From: Actinopolyspora mortivallis DSM 44261
GTDB lineage: Bacteria; Actinomycetota; Actinomycetes; Mycobacteriales; Pseudonocardiaceae
NCBI RefSeq assembly: GCF_000384035.1
Contig: NZ_KB913024.1
Coordinates: 2,165,584 to 2,229,583, forward strand
Length of the DNA stretch: 64,000 nucleotides
Direction: 5' to 3'
Within the stretch, counting starts at the first letter, position 1. Every line of letters starts with the position of its first letter. A program made the position numbers and the translations under genes. The notes beneath the pieces were generated by a model, which searched no databases, was not told where the DNA came from, and saw nothing but the letters and a program-made list of their open reading frames with translations. This document shows positions 8,656 through 17,151 of this stretch, in pieces.

Positions 8656-9558
8656 ATGGCGGAAACACAGGTACGGCTGCCAGAGGCCCGCTACGAGTTC
8701 GGCGGAGACGAGTTCGTCTTCGTCGAGTTGGACCGGGAAATGAGCCTGCACGCCAACTTCAAGGCCATGGCCATAACCGGGGCTCTGCGCGAGGAGAACA
8801 TAGCGGGGATCGTCGACATCTGCCCGTCCAACGCCTCCTATCTGGTCAGGCTCGACCCGGAGAGACTGCATCCGAACGATCTGGTCACCGAACTGCGCAG
8901 GCTGGAGCACTCGGCGGGTGACCTGGACGAGGACCTGGTGATCAACACCAGGATCGTGGACGTGCCGGTGCTGTTCGACGACCCCTGGACCAGGGAGACC
9001 CTGCTGCGTTTCCGGGAGAACCACCAGGACCCGAACGTCACCGACCTGGAGTACGCCGCCCGGATCAACGGGTTCTCCGAGGTGGGGGAACTGATCGAGG
9101 CGATCGGCAGTGCCCCTTTCATCGTGACCATGCTCGGGTTCGTGCCCGGACTGCCCTTCTGCTACCAGATGGTCCCGAGGAGCAGGCAGATCGAGGTTCC
9201 CAAGTACGTGCGTCCGCGCACCGACACTCCCGAACGGGCCTTCGGGTACGGCGGGGCCTTCGCCGTGGTCTACCCGGTCCGCGGCGCGGGCGGGTACCAA
9301 CTGTTCGGAATCGCCCCCGCCCCGGTGTTCGACAACTCCCGGAGTCTGCCCGACTTCCACGACCGCATCGCGTTCCCACGTCCCAGCGACATTCTGCGTT
9401 ACCGCCCCATCGACCGGAACGAGTACGACCGGCTCCGGTCGGAGGTGGAGGCGAGCACCTTCCGCTACCGCATCCGCGACGTGGAGTTCTCCCCCACCGC
9501 GTTCCTGAAGGATCCGGACGCGGTCAACCGCGATCTGCTCAAGGAGTTGTACCGATGA
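8656..9558 (+). CDS. pxpB: 5-oxoprolinase subunit B (KipI family, carboxyltransferase-like)
   Basis: A 300-residue KipI/PxpB protein, longer than the roughly 220-240 residues of many homologs because of an N-terminal extension of about 60-70 residues. The typical core is seen in FIVTMLGFVPGLPFCYQM and in VPKYVRPRTDTPERAFGYGG followed by GGYQLFGIAPAPVF. The fold is related to the carboxyltransferase part of urea carboxylase and allophanate-type enzymes. It begins with ATG 8656 near a GGAGG and overlaps pxpC by four bases, so the two subunits should be made in equal amounts. Confidence 0.92.
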   Translation: MAETQVRLPEARYEFGGDEFVFVELDREMSLHANFKAMAITGALREENIAGIVDICPSNASYLVRLDPERLHPNDLVTELRRLEHSAGDLDEDLVINTRIVDVPVLFDDPWTRETLLRFRENHQDPNVTDLEYAARINGFSEVGELIEAIGSAPFIVTMLGFVPGLPFCYQMVPRSRQIEVPKYVRPRTDTPERAFGYGGAFAVVYPVRGAGGYQLFGIAPAPVFDNSRSLPDFHDRIAFPRPSDILRYRPIDRNEYDRLRSEVEASTFRYRIRDVEFSPTAFLKDPDAVNRDLLKELYR

Positions 9559-10532
9559 ACGAAGTACTAGTCCGTTCGGGAGGGTTGTACACCACGGTCC
9601 AGGACGCGGGGCGGGACGGGTACTACGCGATCGGGATGCCGCCGTCCGGCGCCATGGACCGCTACTCCTTCGTGGCCGCGAACATGCTCGTGGGAAACCC
9701 GGACTCGGCCGCGGCGCTGGAGGCGACCTACCTGGGCCCCGAGCTGGAGTTCACCGATCCGCGCACGGTCGCGGTGACCGGGGCCCGGGCCCGGGTGACC
9801 GTCAACGGCGATCCGGTTCCGCAGTGGACGAGTCTGCGGGTGGCTCCCGGCGACGTGCTGGGCTTCGGCGCGCTCAGCGCCGGAGCACGCCCCTATGTCG
9901 CGGTCAGCGGGGGTATCGACGTTCCCGAGTACCTGAACTCGCGTTCCACCTACAAACTCACCGGAATAGGCGGTTTCGAGGGCAGGGCGCTGGCCGAGGG
10001 CGACCGTCTCCCCCTGGGGGGACTCCAGGCTCCTCCGCGGGACGGGCTCTCCGTCCCCGAGGAGTTCCTCCCCGAGTTCCCGGAGGTGGTCCAGCTGCGT
10101 CTCGTGGTCGGGCTGTGCTCCTACCGGCTCACCGAGCGTTCCCTGGAGTCCTTCCTGGAGACCACGTGGAAGGTCACCAAGGACGCCGACCGCATCGGCT
10201 ATCGGCTGCGGGGCGGCACGATCGAGTTCGTCGAGCGGGAGCAGCCCTTCGGCGCGGGCAGTGACCCGGCCAACGTCGTCGATCTCGGCTACCCGATCGG
10301 CTCGGTACAGATTCCCGGGGGCAACGAGCCGATCATCCTGCTCAACGACGCGGTCACCGGCGGCGGCTACGCGACGGTGGGCACCGTCGTCTCGGCCGAC
10401 CGCGACCGCGTCGCGCAAACCGGAACCGGTGGTCACGTGCGGTTCACTCCCGTGGACGTCGACACCGCCGTACAGGCCAGGCTGGACCGCGAGACACGGC
10501 TGTCCAAGCTCCGCGCGGTCCTGGGGAGGTGA
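9555..10532 (+). CDS. pxpC: 5-oxoprolinase subunit C (KipA family, carboxyltransferase-like)
   Basis: A 325-residue KipA/PxpC protein. Family landmarks are TTVQDAGRDGYYAIGMPPSGAMD at the N-terminus (read in two parts), RPYVAVSGGIDVP in the middle and the GTVVSADRDRVAQ region near the C-terminus. It pairs with PxpB to form the ATP-dependent ring-opening part of 5-oxoprolinase. The start ATG overlaps the pxpB stop. After its stop comes a 170-base gap with a hairpin, then the biotin carrier and biotin carboxylase genes, a neighbourhood repeated in many bacteria. Confidence 0.92.
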   Translation: MNEVLVRSGGLYTTVQDAGRDGYYAIGMPPSGAMDRYSFVAANMLVGNPDSAAALEATYLGPELEFTDPRTVAVTGARARVTVNGDPVPQWTSLRVAPGDVLGFGALSAGARPYVAVSGGIDVPEYLNSRSTYKLTGIGGFEGRALAEGDRLPLGGLQAPPRDGLSVPEEFLPEFPEVVQLRLVVGLCSYRLTERSLESFLETTWKVTKDADRIGYRLRGGTIEFVEREQPFGAGSDPANVVDLGYPIGSVQIPGGNEPIILLNDAVTGGGYATVGTVVSADRDRVAQTGTGGHVRFTPVDVDTAVQARLDRETRLSKLRAVLGR

Positions 10533-10536
10533 AACG

Positions 10537-10575
10537 GGGACCGCTCGCGGAGAGTGCCGCTTCGCGGTCGGTCCC
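10537..10575. repeat. intercistronic hairpin between pxpC and the biotin carrier gene
   Basis: Stem GGGACCG/CGGTCCC encloses further pairing CGCGG/CCGC. It may attenuate or process the transcript between the pxpBC and biotin-carboxylase pairs. Confidence 0.45.
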
Positions 10576-10701
10576 GAAGGGGCGCAGCGGTCCTTCCGAC
10601 CGGTGGGGTCGGTGGACCACTGGCGGTTCCCTCGGTTCCGCCGGAGTCCCGGCGGTCAGGGTGCAACGGCCCGCCAGGGCCACTCGTCGAAGGAGGTTGT
10701 C

Positions 10702-10941
10702 ATGTCCACGATGAACGCACAGCTACCCGGTGTGTTCTACCGACGTCCCACGCCGGACCACGCTCCCTTCGTGGAGGTGGGTGGGAAGGTCGAGCCCGGA
10801 CAGACGATCGCCCTGATCGAGGTGATGAAAACCTACAACGAGGTCAAGGCGGACCGTTCGGGGACCGTCAGCAGGATCCTGCTCGACGACGGCGACGAGG
10901 TCGAGGCCGGACAGGGCATTGTCGAGGTCGATGAGGTATGA
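10702..10941 (+). CDS. small biotin carboxyl carrier protein
   Basis: A 79-residue protein consisting of a biotinyl domain alone. The biotin attachment site is IEVMKTYNEV with Lys43; the usual 70-80-residue linker of acetyl-CoA carboxylase AccB is missing. ATG 10702 has AGGAGG six bases upstream. It overlaps the biotin carboxylase gene by four bases and lies behind pxpBC, so it most likely carries carboxybiotin for a reaction performed with PxpB/PxpC rather than for fatty-acid synthesis. That assignment is inference from gene order. Confidence 0.85.
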   Translation: MSTMNAQLPGVFYRRPTPDHAPFVEVGGKVEPGQTIALIEVMKTYNEVKADRSGTVSRILLDDGDEVEAGQGIVEVDEV

Positions 10942-12278
10942 ACGGGCGCGGAAGAATCCTGGTGGCCAACCGCGGCGAGATCGCGGTGCGTGTCGTACGG
11001 GCCTGCCACGCGGCGGGTCATGAGGCGGTCGCGGTCTACTCGGACGCGGACAAGAACGCCCGTTGGGTGGAGCTGGCCGACGAGGCCGTCCACATCGGTG
11101 GCTCGCCCGCCGCCAAGTCCTACCTCAACACCGACGCGATCCTCGAGGCGGCCAAGTACTCCGAGGTGGACGCGGTTCATCCGGGTTACGGTTTTCTGTC
11201 CGAGAACGCCGCCTTCGCCCGTGCCGTCACGGCGGCCGGTTTCACGTTCGTCGGCCCTCCGCCCGAGGTGATCGAGCTGATGGGGGACAAGGCGAGCGCG
11301 CGCACGGCCGCCACCGCCGCCGGGGTTCCGGTGGTCCCCGGAAGCAGGCCGGTCGCCGACACCGCGGACGCGCTGCGGGCGGCCGAGGAGATCGGGTATC
11401 CGATCCTGGTGAAGGCGGCCGCCGGCGGGGGCGGACGCGGGATCCGCCCGGTACGGGACAGGGCCCAGCTGGAGGAGGTCTTCGCCGGGGCCTGCGCCGA
11501 GGCCCAGTCGGCGTTCGGGGACGGGACCGCCTACCTGGAGCGCGCGTTGCCCGGGGCGAGGCACGTCGAGGTGCAGCTGCTGGCCGACGACCACGGCGGG
11601 ATGGTGCACCTGTTCGAGCGGGACTGCTCGGTGCAGCGGCGCAGGCAGAAGCTGTTGGAGGAGGCCCCCGCCCCGGATCTGCCCGAGAGCACCAGGCGGG
11701 AGCTGGGCGAGGCGGCCAGGCTGTTGGGAAGTCACGTCGGTTACCGCAACGCGGGCACGGTCGAGTTCCTGGTCGCTCCGGACGGTGGGTTCTACTTCAT
11801 CGAGATGAACACACGGGTCCAGGTGGAGCACCCGATCACCGAGGCGATCACCGGTGTGGACCTGGTGGCCGAGCAGCTTCGCGTCGCCGATGGGCAACGG
11901 TTGTCCCTGTCCCAGGAGTCGGTCTCCCACCGGGGGGCCGCCGTGGAACTGCGGATCAACGCCGAGGACCCGGACAACGACTTCACCCCCACGCCGGGTG
12001 AGATCACCGCCTTCGACCAGCCGGGAGGACCGGGGGTGCGGGTGGACACCGCGCTCACCCGGGGGGATCGGATCAGCCCCTTCTACGACTCGCTGATCGC
12101 GAAACTGGTCTGTTGGGGATCCGACCGGCAACAGGCCTACGCCCGTGCCGGACAGGCACTCCGGGAGTTCCGCGTCGAGGGGGTGGCGAGCACGATCCCG
12201 CTGCACCGGAGGTTGGTCGAGGACCCGGAGCTGCTCGCGGGGCCGGTGCACACCACCTGGTTGGAGGAGAGGTCCTGA
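10938..12278 (+). CDS. accC: biotin carboxylase subunit
   Basis: A 446-residue biotin carboxylase of standard length (about 450 for AccC). It has the N-terminal ILVANRGEIAVRV strand, the ATP-grasp glycine loop AAAGGGGRGIRPV and the metal/bicarbonate segment FIEMNTRVQVEHPITE. It carboxylates the biotin of a carrier protein with ATP and bicarbonate. No acetyl- or propionyl-CoA carboxyltransferase gene is near; the adjacent carboxyltransferase-like proteins are PxpB and PxpC. In many actinobacteria the CoA carboxylases use a fused AccA3-type protein, so this stand-alone subunit is probably dedicated to this locus. Confidence 0.9.
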   Translation: MNGRGRILVANRGEIAVRVVRACHAAGHEAVAVYSDADKNARWVELADEAVHIGGSPAAKSYLNTDAILEAAKYSEVDAVHPGYGFLSENAAFARAVTAAGFTFVGPPPEVIELMGDKASARTAATAAGVPVVPGSRPVADTADALRAAEEIGYPILVKAAAGGGGRGIRPVRDRAQLEEVFAGACAEAQSAFGDGTAYLERALPGARHVEVQLLADDHGGMVHLFERDCSVQRRRQKLLEEAPAPDLPESTRRELGEAARLLGSHVGYRNAGTVEFLVAPDGGFYFIEMNTRVQVEHPITEAITGVDLVAEQLRVADGQRLSLSQESVSHRGAAVELRINAEDPDNDFTPTPGEITAFDQPGGPGVRVDTALTRGDRISPFYDSLIAKLVCWGSDRQQAYARAGQALREFRVEGVASTIPLHRRLVEDPELLAGPVHTTWLEERS

Positions 12279-12286
12279 GGTGGTCG

Positions 12287-12305
12287 CCACCCACGCCGCG
12301 GGTGG
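12287..12305. terminator. hairpin between biotin carboxylase and ArsR-type gene
   Basis: Stem CCACCC/GGGTGG with a 7-base loop directly after the biotin carboxylase stop, between convergent genes. Confidence 0.4.
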
Positions 12306-12349
12306 TGGGCCACCGCCGGATTCTTCCCGGGCCGGGACCAGTGGAACGG

Positions 12350-12730
12350 TCAGGAACCGTGCGGGGTGTGCGGAAGGGGATGCTGGTGTTCCAGGGCGCT
12401 CGGCTGGAGGTGGCCCACGCGGTGTACGGCCTCGTCGAGGAACTGGGCGACGTGGTTGTCGTAGAGCGAGTACACCACGGCTCTGCCGGCGCGGTTGCCC
12501 TTCACCAGCCACAGCGAGCGGAGCACGCGCAGTTGGTGGGAGACGGCGGACTGTCCCATCCCGACGGCTTCGGCCAGCTGGGTGACCGAACGGGCTCCCC
12601 TGCGCAGTTCGCTGAGGATCAGCAGACGGGAGGGAGTGGCCAGCGCCTGGAGCGTTTCGGCGACGGAAACGGCCGACTCGTGGTCCAGGCGTGCGGCCGG
12701 CGCGGTCGCTTCACCGAGTCCGTGACCCAT
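12350..12730 (-). CDS. ArsR/SmtB-family winged-helix regulator
   Basis: A 126-residue ArsR-type repressor. The core LQALATPSRLLILSELRRG-VTQLAEAVGMGQSAVSHQLRVLR contains the recognition helix. The last helix reads DNHVAQFLDEAVHRVGH, close to the alpha5 metal site of zinc/nickel sensors (Asp-X-His plus two more His), although the spacing is not the canonical one. The C-terminus is His-rich (HQHPLPHTPH). I use ATG 12730; an in-frame GTG at 12817 would add 29 residues but, like the ATG, has no clear ribosome site. It is divergent from the methyltransferase and a palindrome in their shared region may be its operator. Confidence 0.8.
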   Translation of the reverse strand: MGHGLGEATAPAARLDHESAVSVAETLQALATPSRLLILSELRRGARSVTQLAEAVGMGQSAVSHQLRVLRSLWLVKGNRAGRAVVYSLYDNHVAQFLDEAVHRVGHLQPSALEHQHPLPHTPHGS

Positions 12731-12902
12731 GGCGGGCAGTCTATCCGAGCCGCCGAGCAGCGAAGCGCGCAGCGCTGGGGCTTCCGTACCCACCGCCGGT
12801 TCCGTGACGTCCGGCACGTCTTGGCCGGGCCTTCCCGGGACGGTTTCGCCGGGATTGTCCTCCTGTTCGTCGGGGGCTGCCGGGGAGTTCGGTCACAGTC
12901 GA

Positions 12903-12936
12903 TTGCTCCACCCTTATTCTTAGTTAAGATCACTAA
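12903..12936 (+). promoter_or_regulatory. promoter with overlapping inverted repeat before the methyltransferase
   Basis: TTGCTC (12903) and TAAGAT (12925) are spaced 16 bases and look like a vegetative promoter. The -10 box lies inside the inverted repeat TTAGT-N7-ACTAA (12920-12936), so a bound dimer, for example the divergent ArsR-type protein, would block it. Confidence 0.5.
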
Positions 12937-12969
12937 TGGAATTGGTCGTGTTCGGTCGGGAGGAATCCG

Positions 12970-13833
12970 ATGACCACACACTCGGACTGGGACATCGCGA
13001 CGGGAGTGGGGTTCACCGCCCTGGTGGTCGCGGCGGGTCGGGCCGTCGAGAGCGGCAGACCACACCGACTGATCGACGATCCCTACGCCGCCGAGCTGGT
13101 ACGCGCGGCGGGAACCGGAACCCCCCTGGCCACCGATCCCTGCGAGGCGGATCCGGTGATGGCCCACCTGGCCGACCACATGGCCGTGCGTTCGCGGTGT
13201 CTCGACGACTGGTTCGACCGCGCCTGCTCCGCGGGTGTGCGCCAGGCCGTGGTGCTCGCCAGCGGACTCGACACCCGGGCGTTCCGCCTGAGCTGGCCGG
13301 AGGGGTTCCGCCTGTTCGAGATCGACCGCCCCCGGGTACTGGAGTTCAAGGACTCGGTGCTCTCGGGTCGGCAACCCGGCTGTGACCGGCGCACGGTCGG
13401 CGTGGACCTGCGTGAGGAGTGGTCCGGCGAACTCGAACGGGCCGGCTTCGACAGGACGGCCCCCACGGCCTGGCTCGCCGAGGGGCTGCTGCCCTACCTG
13501 CCCGCGAGGGCCGAACGTCGCCTGCTGGAGACGGTCCACTCCCTGTCCGCACCGGGCAGCCGCGTGGCGGTCGAGCAGCTTCGACGGATCGACCTGATGA
13601 GCGACGTGGTGCCGAAACTGCCCGCCACCGAGTGGGGCGTGGACCTCACCGCGTTGTTCGCTCCCGAGGACAAGCCCGATCCGGCCGGGTTGTTGGGCGA
13701 GCTCGGCTGGCGAACGGGCCGACGGGATCTTCCCCGGATCGCCGCCTCCTACGACAGGAGGCTTCCCTCCGAGGAAACCCTGGCTCCGCTCACGGAGAAC
13801 ACGGCGATACTGTGCGCCGAGCTGTCCGGGTGA
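12970..13833 (+). CDS. class I SAM-dependent methyltransferase, TIGR00027 family
   Basis: A 287-residue member of the leucine carboxyl methyltransferase-like family common in mycobacteria and other actinomycetes. The SAM-binding strand is VVLASGLDTRAFRL, followed by FEIDRPRVLEFK; the N-terminal RPHRLIDDPYAAELV is also typical. The substrate is unknown for nearly all members. GGAGG lies six bases before ATG 12970. It is transcribed from the promoter at 12903-12930 and could be controlled by the divergent ArsR-type protein. Confidence 0.85.
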   Translation: MTTHSDWDIATGVGFTALVVAAGRAVESGRPHRLIDDPYAAELVRAAGTGTPLATDPCEADPVMAHLADHMAVRSRCLDDWFDRACSAGVRQAVVLASGLDTRAFRLSWPEGFRLFEIDRPRVLEFKDSVLSGRQPGCDRRTVGVDLREEWSGELERAGFDRTAPTAWLAEGLLPYLPARAERRLLETVHSLSAPGSRVAVEQLRRIDLMSDVVPKLPATEWGVDLTALFAPEDKPDPAGLLGELGWRTGRRDLPRIAASYDRRLPSEETLAPLTENTAILCAELSG

Positions 13834-13866
13834 CCGCCCGGCCGTCGCCCCCGAGGTGGTGAAACC

Positions 13867-13885
13867 GCGCCGGACACTCCGGCGC
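13867..13885. terminator. bidirectional hairpin between methyltransferase and ohr
   Basis: Perfect stem GCGCCGG/CCGGCGC with loop ACACT between convergent genes. Confidence 0.6.
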
Positions 13886-13917
13886 CGCGGCGACGGACCC
13901 GGCCGGTATCCCGCGTC

Positions 13918-14337
13918 TCAGACGACGTCCAGTTCGACGTCCACATTGCCCCGCACGGCGTTGGAGTAGGGGCACACGCCGTCGGCGGCACGGACCAGTT
14001 CGAGAGCCCGCTCACGGTCCGCGCCCGGAATCTCGACCAGCAACGCAACGGACAGGCCGTATCCGCCCGAGCCGTCGGCGCCGATGCCCACGCGGGCGGT
14101 GACCGAGGAGCCCTCGACGCTCACCTTCTCGCGTCGGGCCACCAGCTGCAGGGCACTGTGGAAGCAGGCCGCGTAGCCGGCGGCGAACAGTTGTTCGGGG
14201 TTGGTGCCCTCTCCGCCCGCTCCGCCGAGTTCGCGGGGAACGGACAGACCGAGGTCCAGCACCCCGTCGGAGGACCTGGTGTGCCCGCTTCGTCCCGCAC
14301 CGGTGGCCGTGGCCTCGGCCGTGTAGGAGGTCGTCAT
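13918..14337 (-). CDS. ohr: organic hydroperoxide resistance protein
   Basis: A 139-residue Ohr/OsmC-family thiol peroxidase. The two reactive cysteines are present in [12 protein letters not shown] and in [11 protein letters not shown], the latter with the Ohr-specific context that separates it from OsmC. Ohr reduces lipid and organic hydroperoxides using lipoylated partners. The ATG at 14337 has AAGGAG eight bases upstream; a longer reading to 14373 would run into the promoter. No ohrR gene is adjacent, yet the promoter carries a perfect palindrome. Confidence 0.92.
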   Translation of the reverse strand: MTTSYTAEATATGAGRSGHTRSSDGVLDLGLSVPRELGGAGGEGTNPEQLFAAGYAACFHSALQLVARREKVSVEGSSVTARVGIGADGSGGYGLSVALLVEIPGADRERALELVRAADGVCPYSNAVRGNVDVELDVV

Positions 14338-14374
14338 GGTGTGACTCCTTGTCGCGATTTCCGCTTTCTCCAAT

Positions 14375-14403
14375 ATAGTAGCCTAAAACTAAGTTTTGCG
14401 CAA
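14375..14403 (-). promoter_or_regulatory. ohr promoter with operator in the spacer
   Basis: On the minus strand TTGCGC (14403-14398) and TACTAT (14380-14375) are 17 bases apart. The spacer contains the perfect palindrome AAAACT-A-AGTTTT (14385-14397), well placed for a MarR/OhrR-type repressor. Confidence 0.65.
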
Positions 14404-14488
14404 TCTTTTTGGGTGGCCTCGCCCCGCACCGACGAAGCGAGGTCTCCGTCCCGTCGCCTCCCCGGCGGAGACGACGGGACGGGGTTGA

Positions 14489-17008
14489 TCAGTACTGCTC
14501 GATCCGGCCCACCGAGGTCACCCGAACCACGGCCACCCCGGCCTCGTCGGAGGCGGGCAGGTCGACCTCTGCGCTGATGCCCCAGTCATGGTCGCCCTCG
14601 GGATCGTCGAAGATCTGCCGCACCAGCCAGCGGCGGGACTCCTCGGTGACCATGAACAGTGCCGGTCCCCGCGCGTCGGCTCCGGTACCGAGCTCGTCGT
14701 ACTCGGCGAAGTACTCGTCCATGGCGGCTCGCCAGTCCTCGGCGGTGAACCCGCCCTCCGCGTCGAGCTCGCCCAGTTCCTCGTAGCGCTCCCGCGCGGC
14801 CAGCTCGACCCGACGGAACAGGGCGTTGCGCACCTGCACCCGGAAGGCCCGCCTGTTCTCGGTGAGTCGGCCCGGCCCCTCGTCGGCGGGTTCCTCCGCG
14901 TCGGTCTGCGCGGCGGGGTTGCGCAGCCGCTCCCACTCGTCGAGCAGGCTGGAGTCCACCTGGCGCACCAGCTCACCGAGCCATTCGATGATATCGCCGA
15001 GTTCCTCGTTCTTGGCGTCGTCGGGCACGGTGTGCCGCAGCGCCTTGTACACGTCGGCCAGGTACCGCAGCACGAGCCCCTCCGAGCGGGCCAGCCCGTA
15101 GTGGTTGACGAACTCGACGAAGTTCATCGCCCGCTCGTACATGTCCCGGGCCACCGACTTCGGCGACACCTCGTGCTCGGAGACCCACGGGTGCCCCTGC
15201 CGGTAGGTATCGTAGGCGGCCTCCAGCATCTCGGCCAGCGGTTGGGGGTGGGTGATCTCCTCGATCATCTCCATCCGCTGCTCGTACTCGATGCCCTCGG
15301 CCTTCATCCGGGCGATGGCCTCGCCGCGCTCCTTGGCCTGCTGGGCGCTCAGCACCTGGCGCGGGTCGTCGAGGGTGGACTCGATGACGGAGAGCACGTC
15401 GAGCGCGTAGCTCGGCGAGTCCGGGTCGAGCAGTTCGATGGCGGCCAGCGCGAACGGCGACAGCGGTTGGTTGAGCGCGAAGTCGAACTGCAGGTCCATG
15501 GTCAGCCGCACGAGCCTGCCCTGCTCGTCGGGCTCCTCCAGCTGTTCGACCACACCGGCAGCCAGCAGGGCGCGGTAGATCGCGATGGCGCGCAGCATGT
15601 GCTTGCGCTGGGCCGGGCGGCTCTCGTGGTTGTCGGTGAGCAGCCTGCGCATCGCCGCGTAGGTGTCGCCCGGCCTGCTGATCACGTTGAGCAGCATGGC
15701 GTGGGTGACGGTGAAGCTGGAGGTCAACGGCTCGGGTTCGGCCTCGACCAGCTTGTTGAAGGTCTTCTCGCTCCAGGAGACGAACCCCTCGGGGGGCTTC
15801 TTCTTGGACACCTTGCGGCGCTTCTTGGGGTCGTCACCCGCCTTGGCCAGGGCCCGCTCGTTCTCGATGACGTGTTCGGGCGCCTGCACCACCACGTATC
15901 CGTCGGTGTCGTAGCCCGCGCGTCCGGCCCGGCCCGCCACCTGGTGGAACTCCCTGGCCTTGAGGTGGCGGGTGCGGGTGCCGTCGAACTTGGTCAGCCC
16001 CGTCAGCAGCACGGTGCGGATGGGGACGTTGATGCCCACGCCGAGGGTGTCGGTGCCGCAGATGACCTTGAGCAGCCCCGCCTGGGCGAGCTGCTCGACC
16101 AGCCGCCGGTACCGCGGCAGCATCCCGGCGTGGTGCACGCCGATCCCGTGGCGGATCAGCCGGGAGAGGGTCCTGCCGAAACCGGCCGTGAACCGGAACC
16201 CGTCGAGTCTGGCGGCGATGGCGTCGCGTTCGGCCCTGCTGGCCACGTTCATGCTCACCAGCGCCTGGGCCTGCTCCACGGCCGAGGCCTGGTTGAAGTA
16301 GACCACGTAGATGGGGGCCTGGTGCCCACCCAGCAGCTCCTCGATGGTCTCGTGCAGCGGGGTCATCGCGTACCGGAAGGTCAGCGGAACCGGGCGCTCG
16401 GCGGAGCTGACCACGGCGGTCTCCCGACCGGTGCGGCGGGTGAGGTCGTTCCGGAAACCGGTGACGTCGCCGAGGGTGGCCGACATCAGCACGAACTGGG
16501 CCTGGGGCAGTTCCAGCAGCGGCACCTGCCACGCCCAGCCGCGCTGCGGCTCGGAGTAGAAGTGGAACTCGTCCATGATCACCTGACCGACCTCGGCGCG
16601 GTCGCCGTCACGCAGCGCGATGTTGGCCAGGATCTCGGCGGTGCAGCAGATGATCGGGGCGTCCGGGTTGACGCTGCTGTCTCCGGTCAGCATCCCCACG
16701 TTGTCCGCGCCGAAGGTCTCGACGAGCGAGAAGAACTTCTCGGACACCAGCGCCTTGATGGGCGCGGTGTAGAAGCTGCGTTGCTTCGTCGCCAGGGCCG
16801 CGAAGTGCGCCCCCACCGCGATCAGACTCTTTCCCGAGCCCGTGGGGGTGCTGACGATCACGTTGGATCCGGACACCACCTCCATCAGCGCCTCTTCCTG
16901 CGCCGAGTAGAGCTCGTAGCCCTGTTCACCGGTCCAGAGCCTGAAACTCTCGAACAGGGTGTCCGCGTCGGTGTAGGGAGCCGGGGGAAGCAGGTCGATA
17001 AGCGTCAT
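14489..17008 (-). CDS. superfamily II DEAD/DEAH helicase with DUF3516
   Basis: An 839-residue Ski2-like helicase. Motif I is STPTGSGKS at about residues 53-61, motif II is DEFH in VIMDEFHFYSEPQRG, motif III is LMSATLGD and motif VI is HQVAGRAGRAGYDTDG. The long C-terminal half corresponds to DUF3516, found in actinobacterial helicases of RNA metabolism. The lysine-rich KKRRKVSKKKPP stretch in the middle may bind nucleic acid. ATG 17008 follows a GGAGA and precedes the typical MTLIDLLPP N-terminus; the longer open frame upstream is not used. It seems monocistronic. Confidence 0.9.
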   Translation of the reverse strand: MTLIDLLPPAPYTDADTLFESFRLWTGEQGYELYSAQEEALMEVVSGSNVIVSTPTGSGKSLIAVGAHFAALATKQRSFYTAPIKALVSEKFFSLVETFGADNVGMLTGDSSVNPDAPIICCTAEILANIALRDGDRAEVGQVIMDEFHFYSEPQRGWAWQVPLLELPQAQFVLMSATLGDVTGFRNDLTRRTGRETAVVSSAERPVPLTFRYAMTPLHETIEELLGGHQAPIYVVYFNQASAVEQAQALVSMNVASRAERDAIAARLDGFRFTAGFGRTLSRLIRHGIGVHHAGMLPRYRRLVEQLAQAGLLKVICGTDTLGVGINVPIRTVLLTGLTKFDGTRTRHLKAREFHQVAGRAGRAGYDTDGYVVVQAPEHVIENERALAKAGDDPKKRRKVSKKKPPEGFVSWSEKTFNKLVEAEPEPLTSSFTVTHAMLLNVISRPGDTYAAMRRLLTDNHESRPAQRKHMLRAIAIYRALLAAGVVEQLEEPDEQGRLVRLTMDLQFDFALNQPLSPFALAAIELLDPDSPSYALDVLSVIESTLDDPRQVLSAQQAKERGEAIARMKAEGIEYEQRMEMIEEITHPQPLAEMLEAAYDTYRQGHPWVSEHEVSPKSVARDMYERAMNFVEFVNHYGLARSEGLVLRYLADVYKALRHTVPDDAKNEELGDIIEWLGELVRQVDSSLLDEWERLRNPAAQTDAEEPADEGPGRLTENRRAFRVQVRNALFRRVELAARERYEELGELDAEGGFTAEDWRAAMDEYFAEYDELGTGADARGPALFMVTEESRRWLVRQIFDDPEGDHDWGISAEVDLPASDEAGVAVVRVTSVGRIEQY

Positions 17009-17151
17009 CTCGTCTCCATCTTCCCTGTTCAGCTTCCGTGGTGGGCACGTGGGGTCACCCACACCCGTTCGGCCGATGATCGGCCTCCCTGGCGCTCCCG
17101 GGGCGATAGGCTCGTGCGCGTCGAGAACGTACGGGCACGACGGAACGGACG

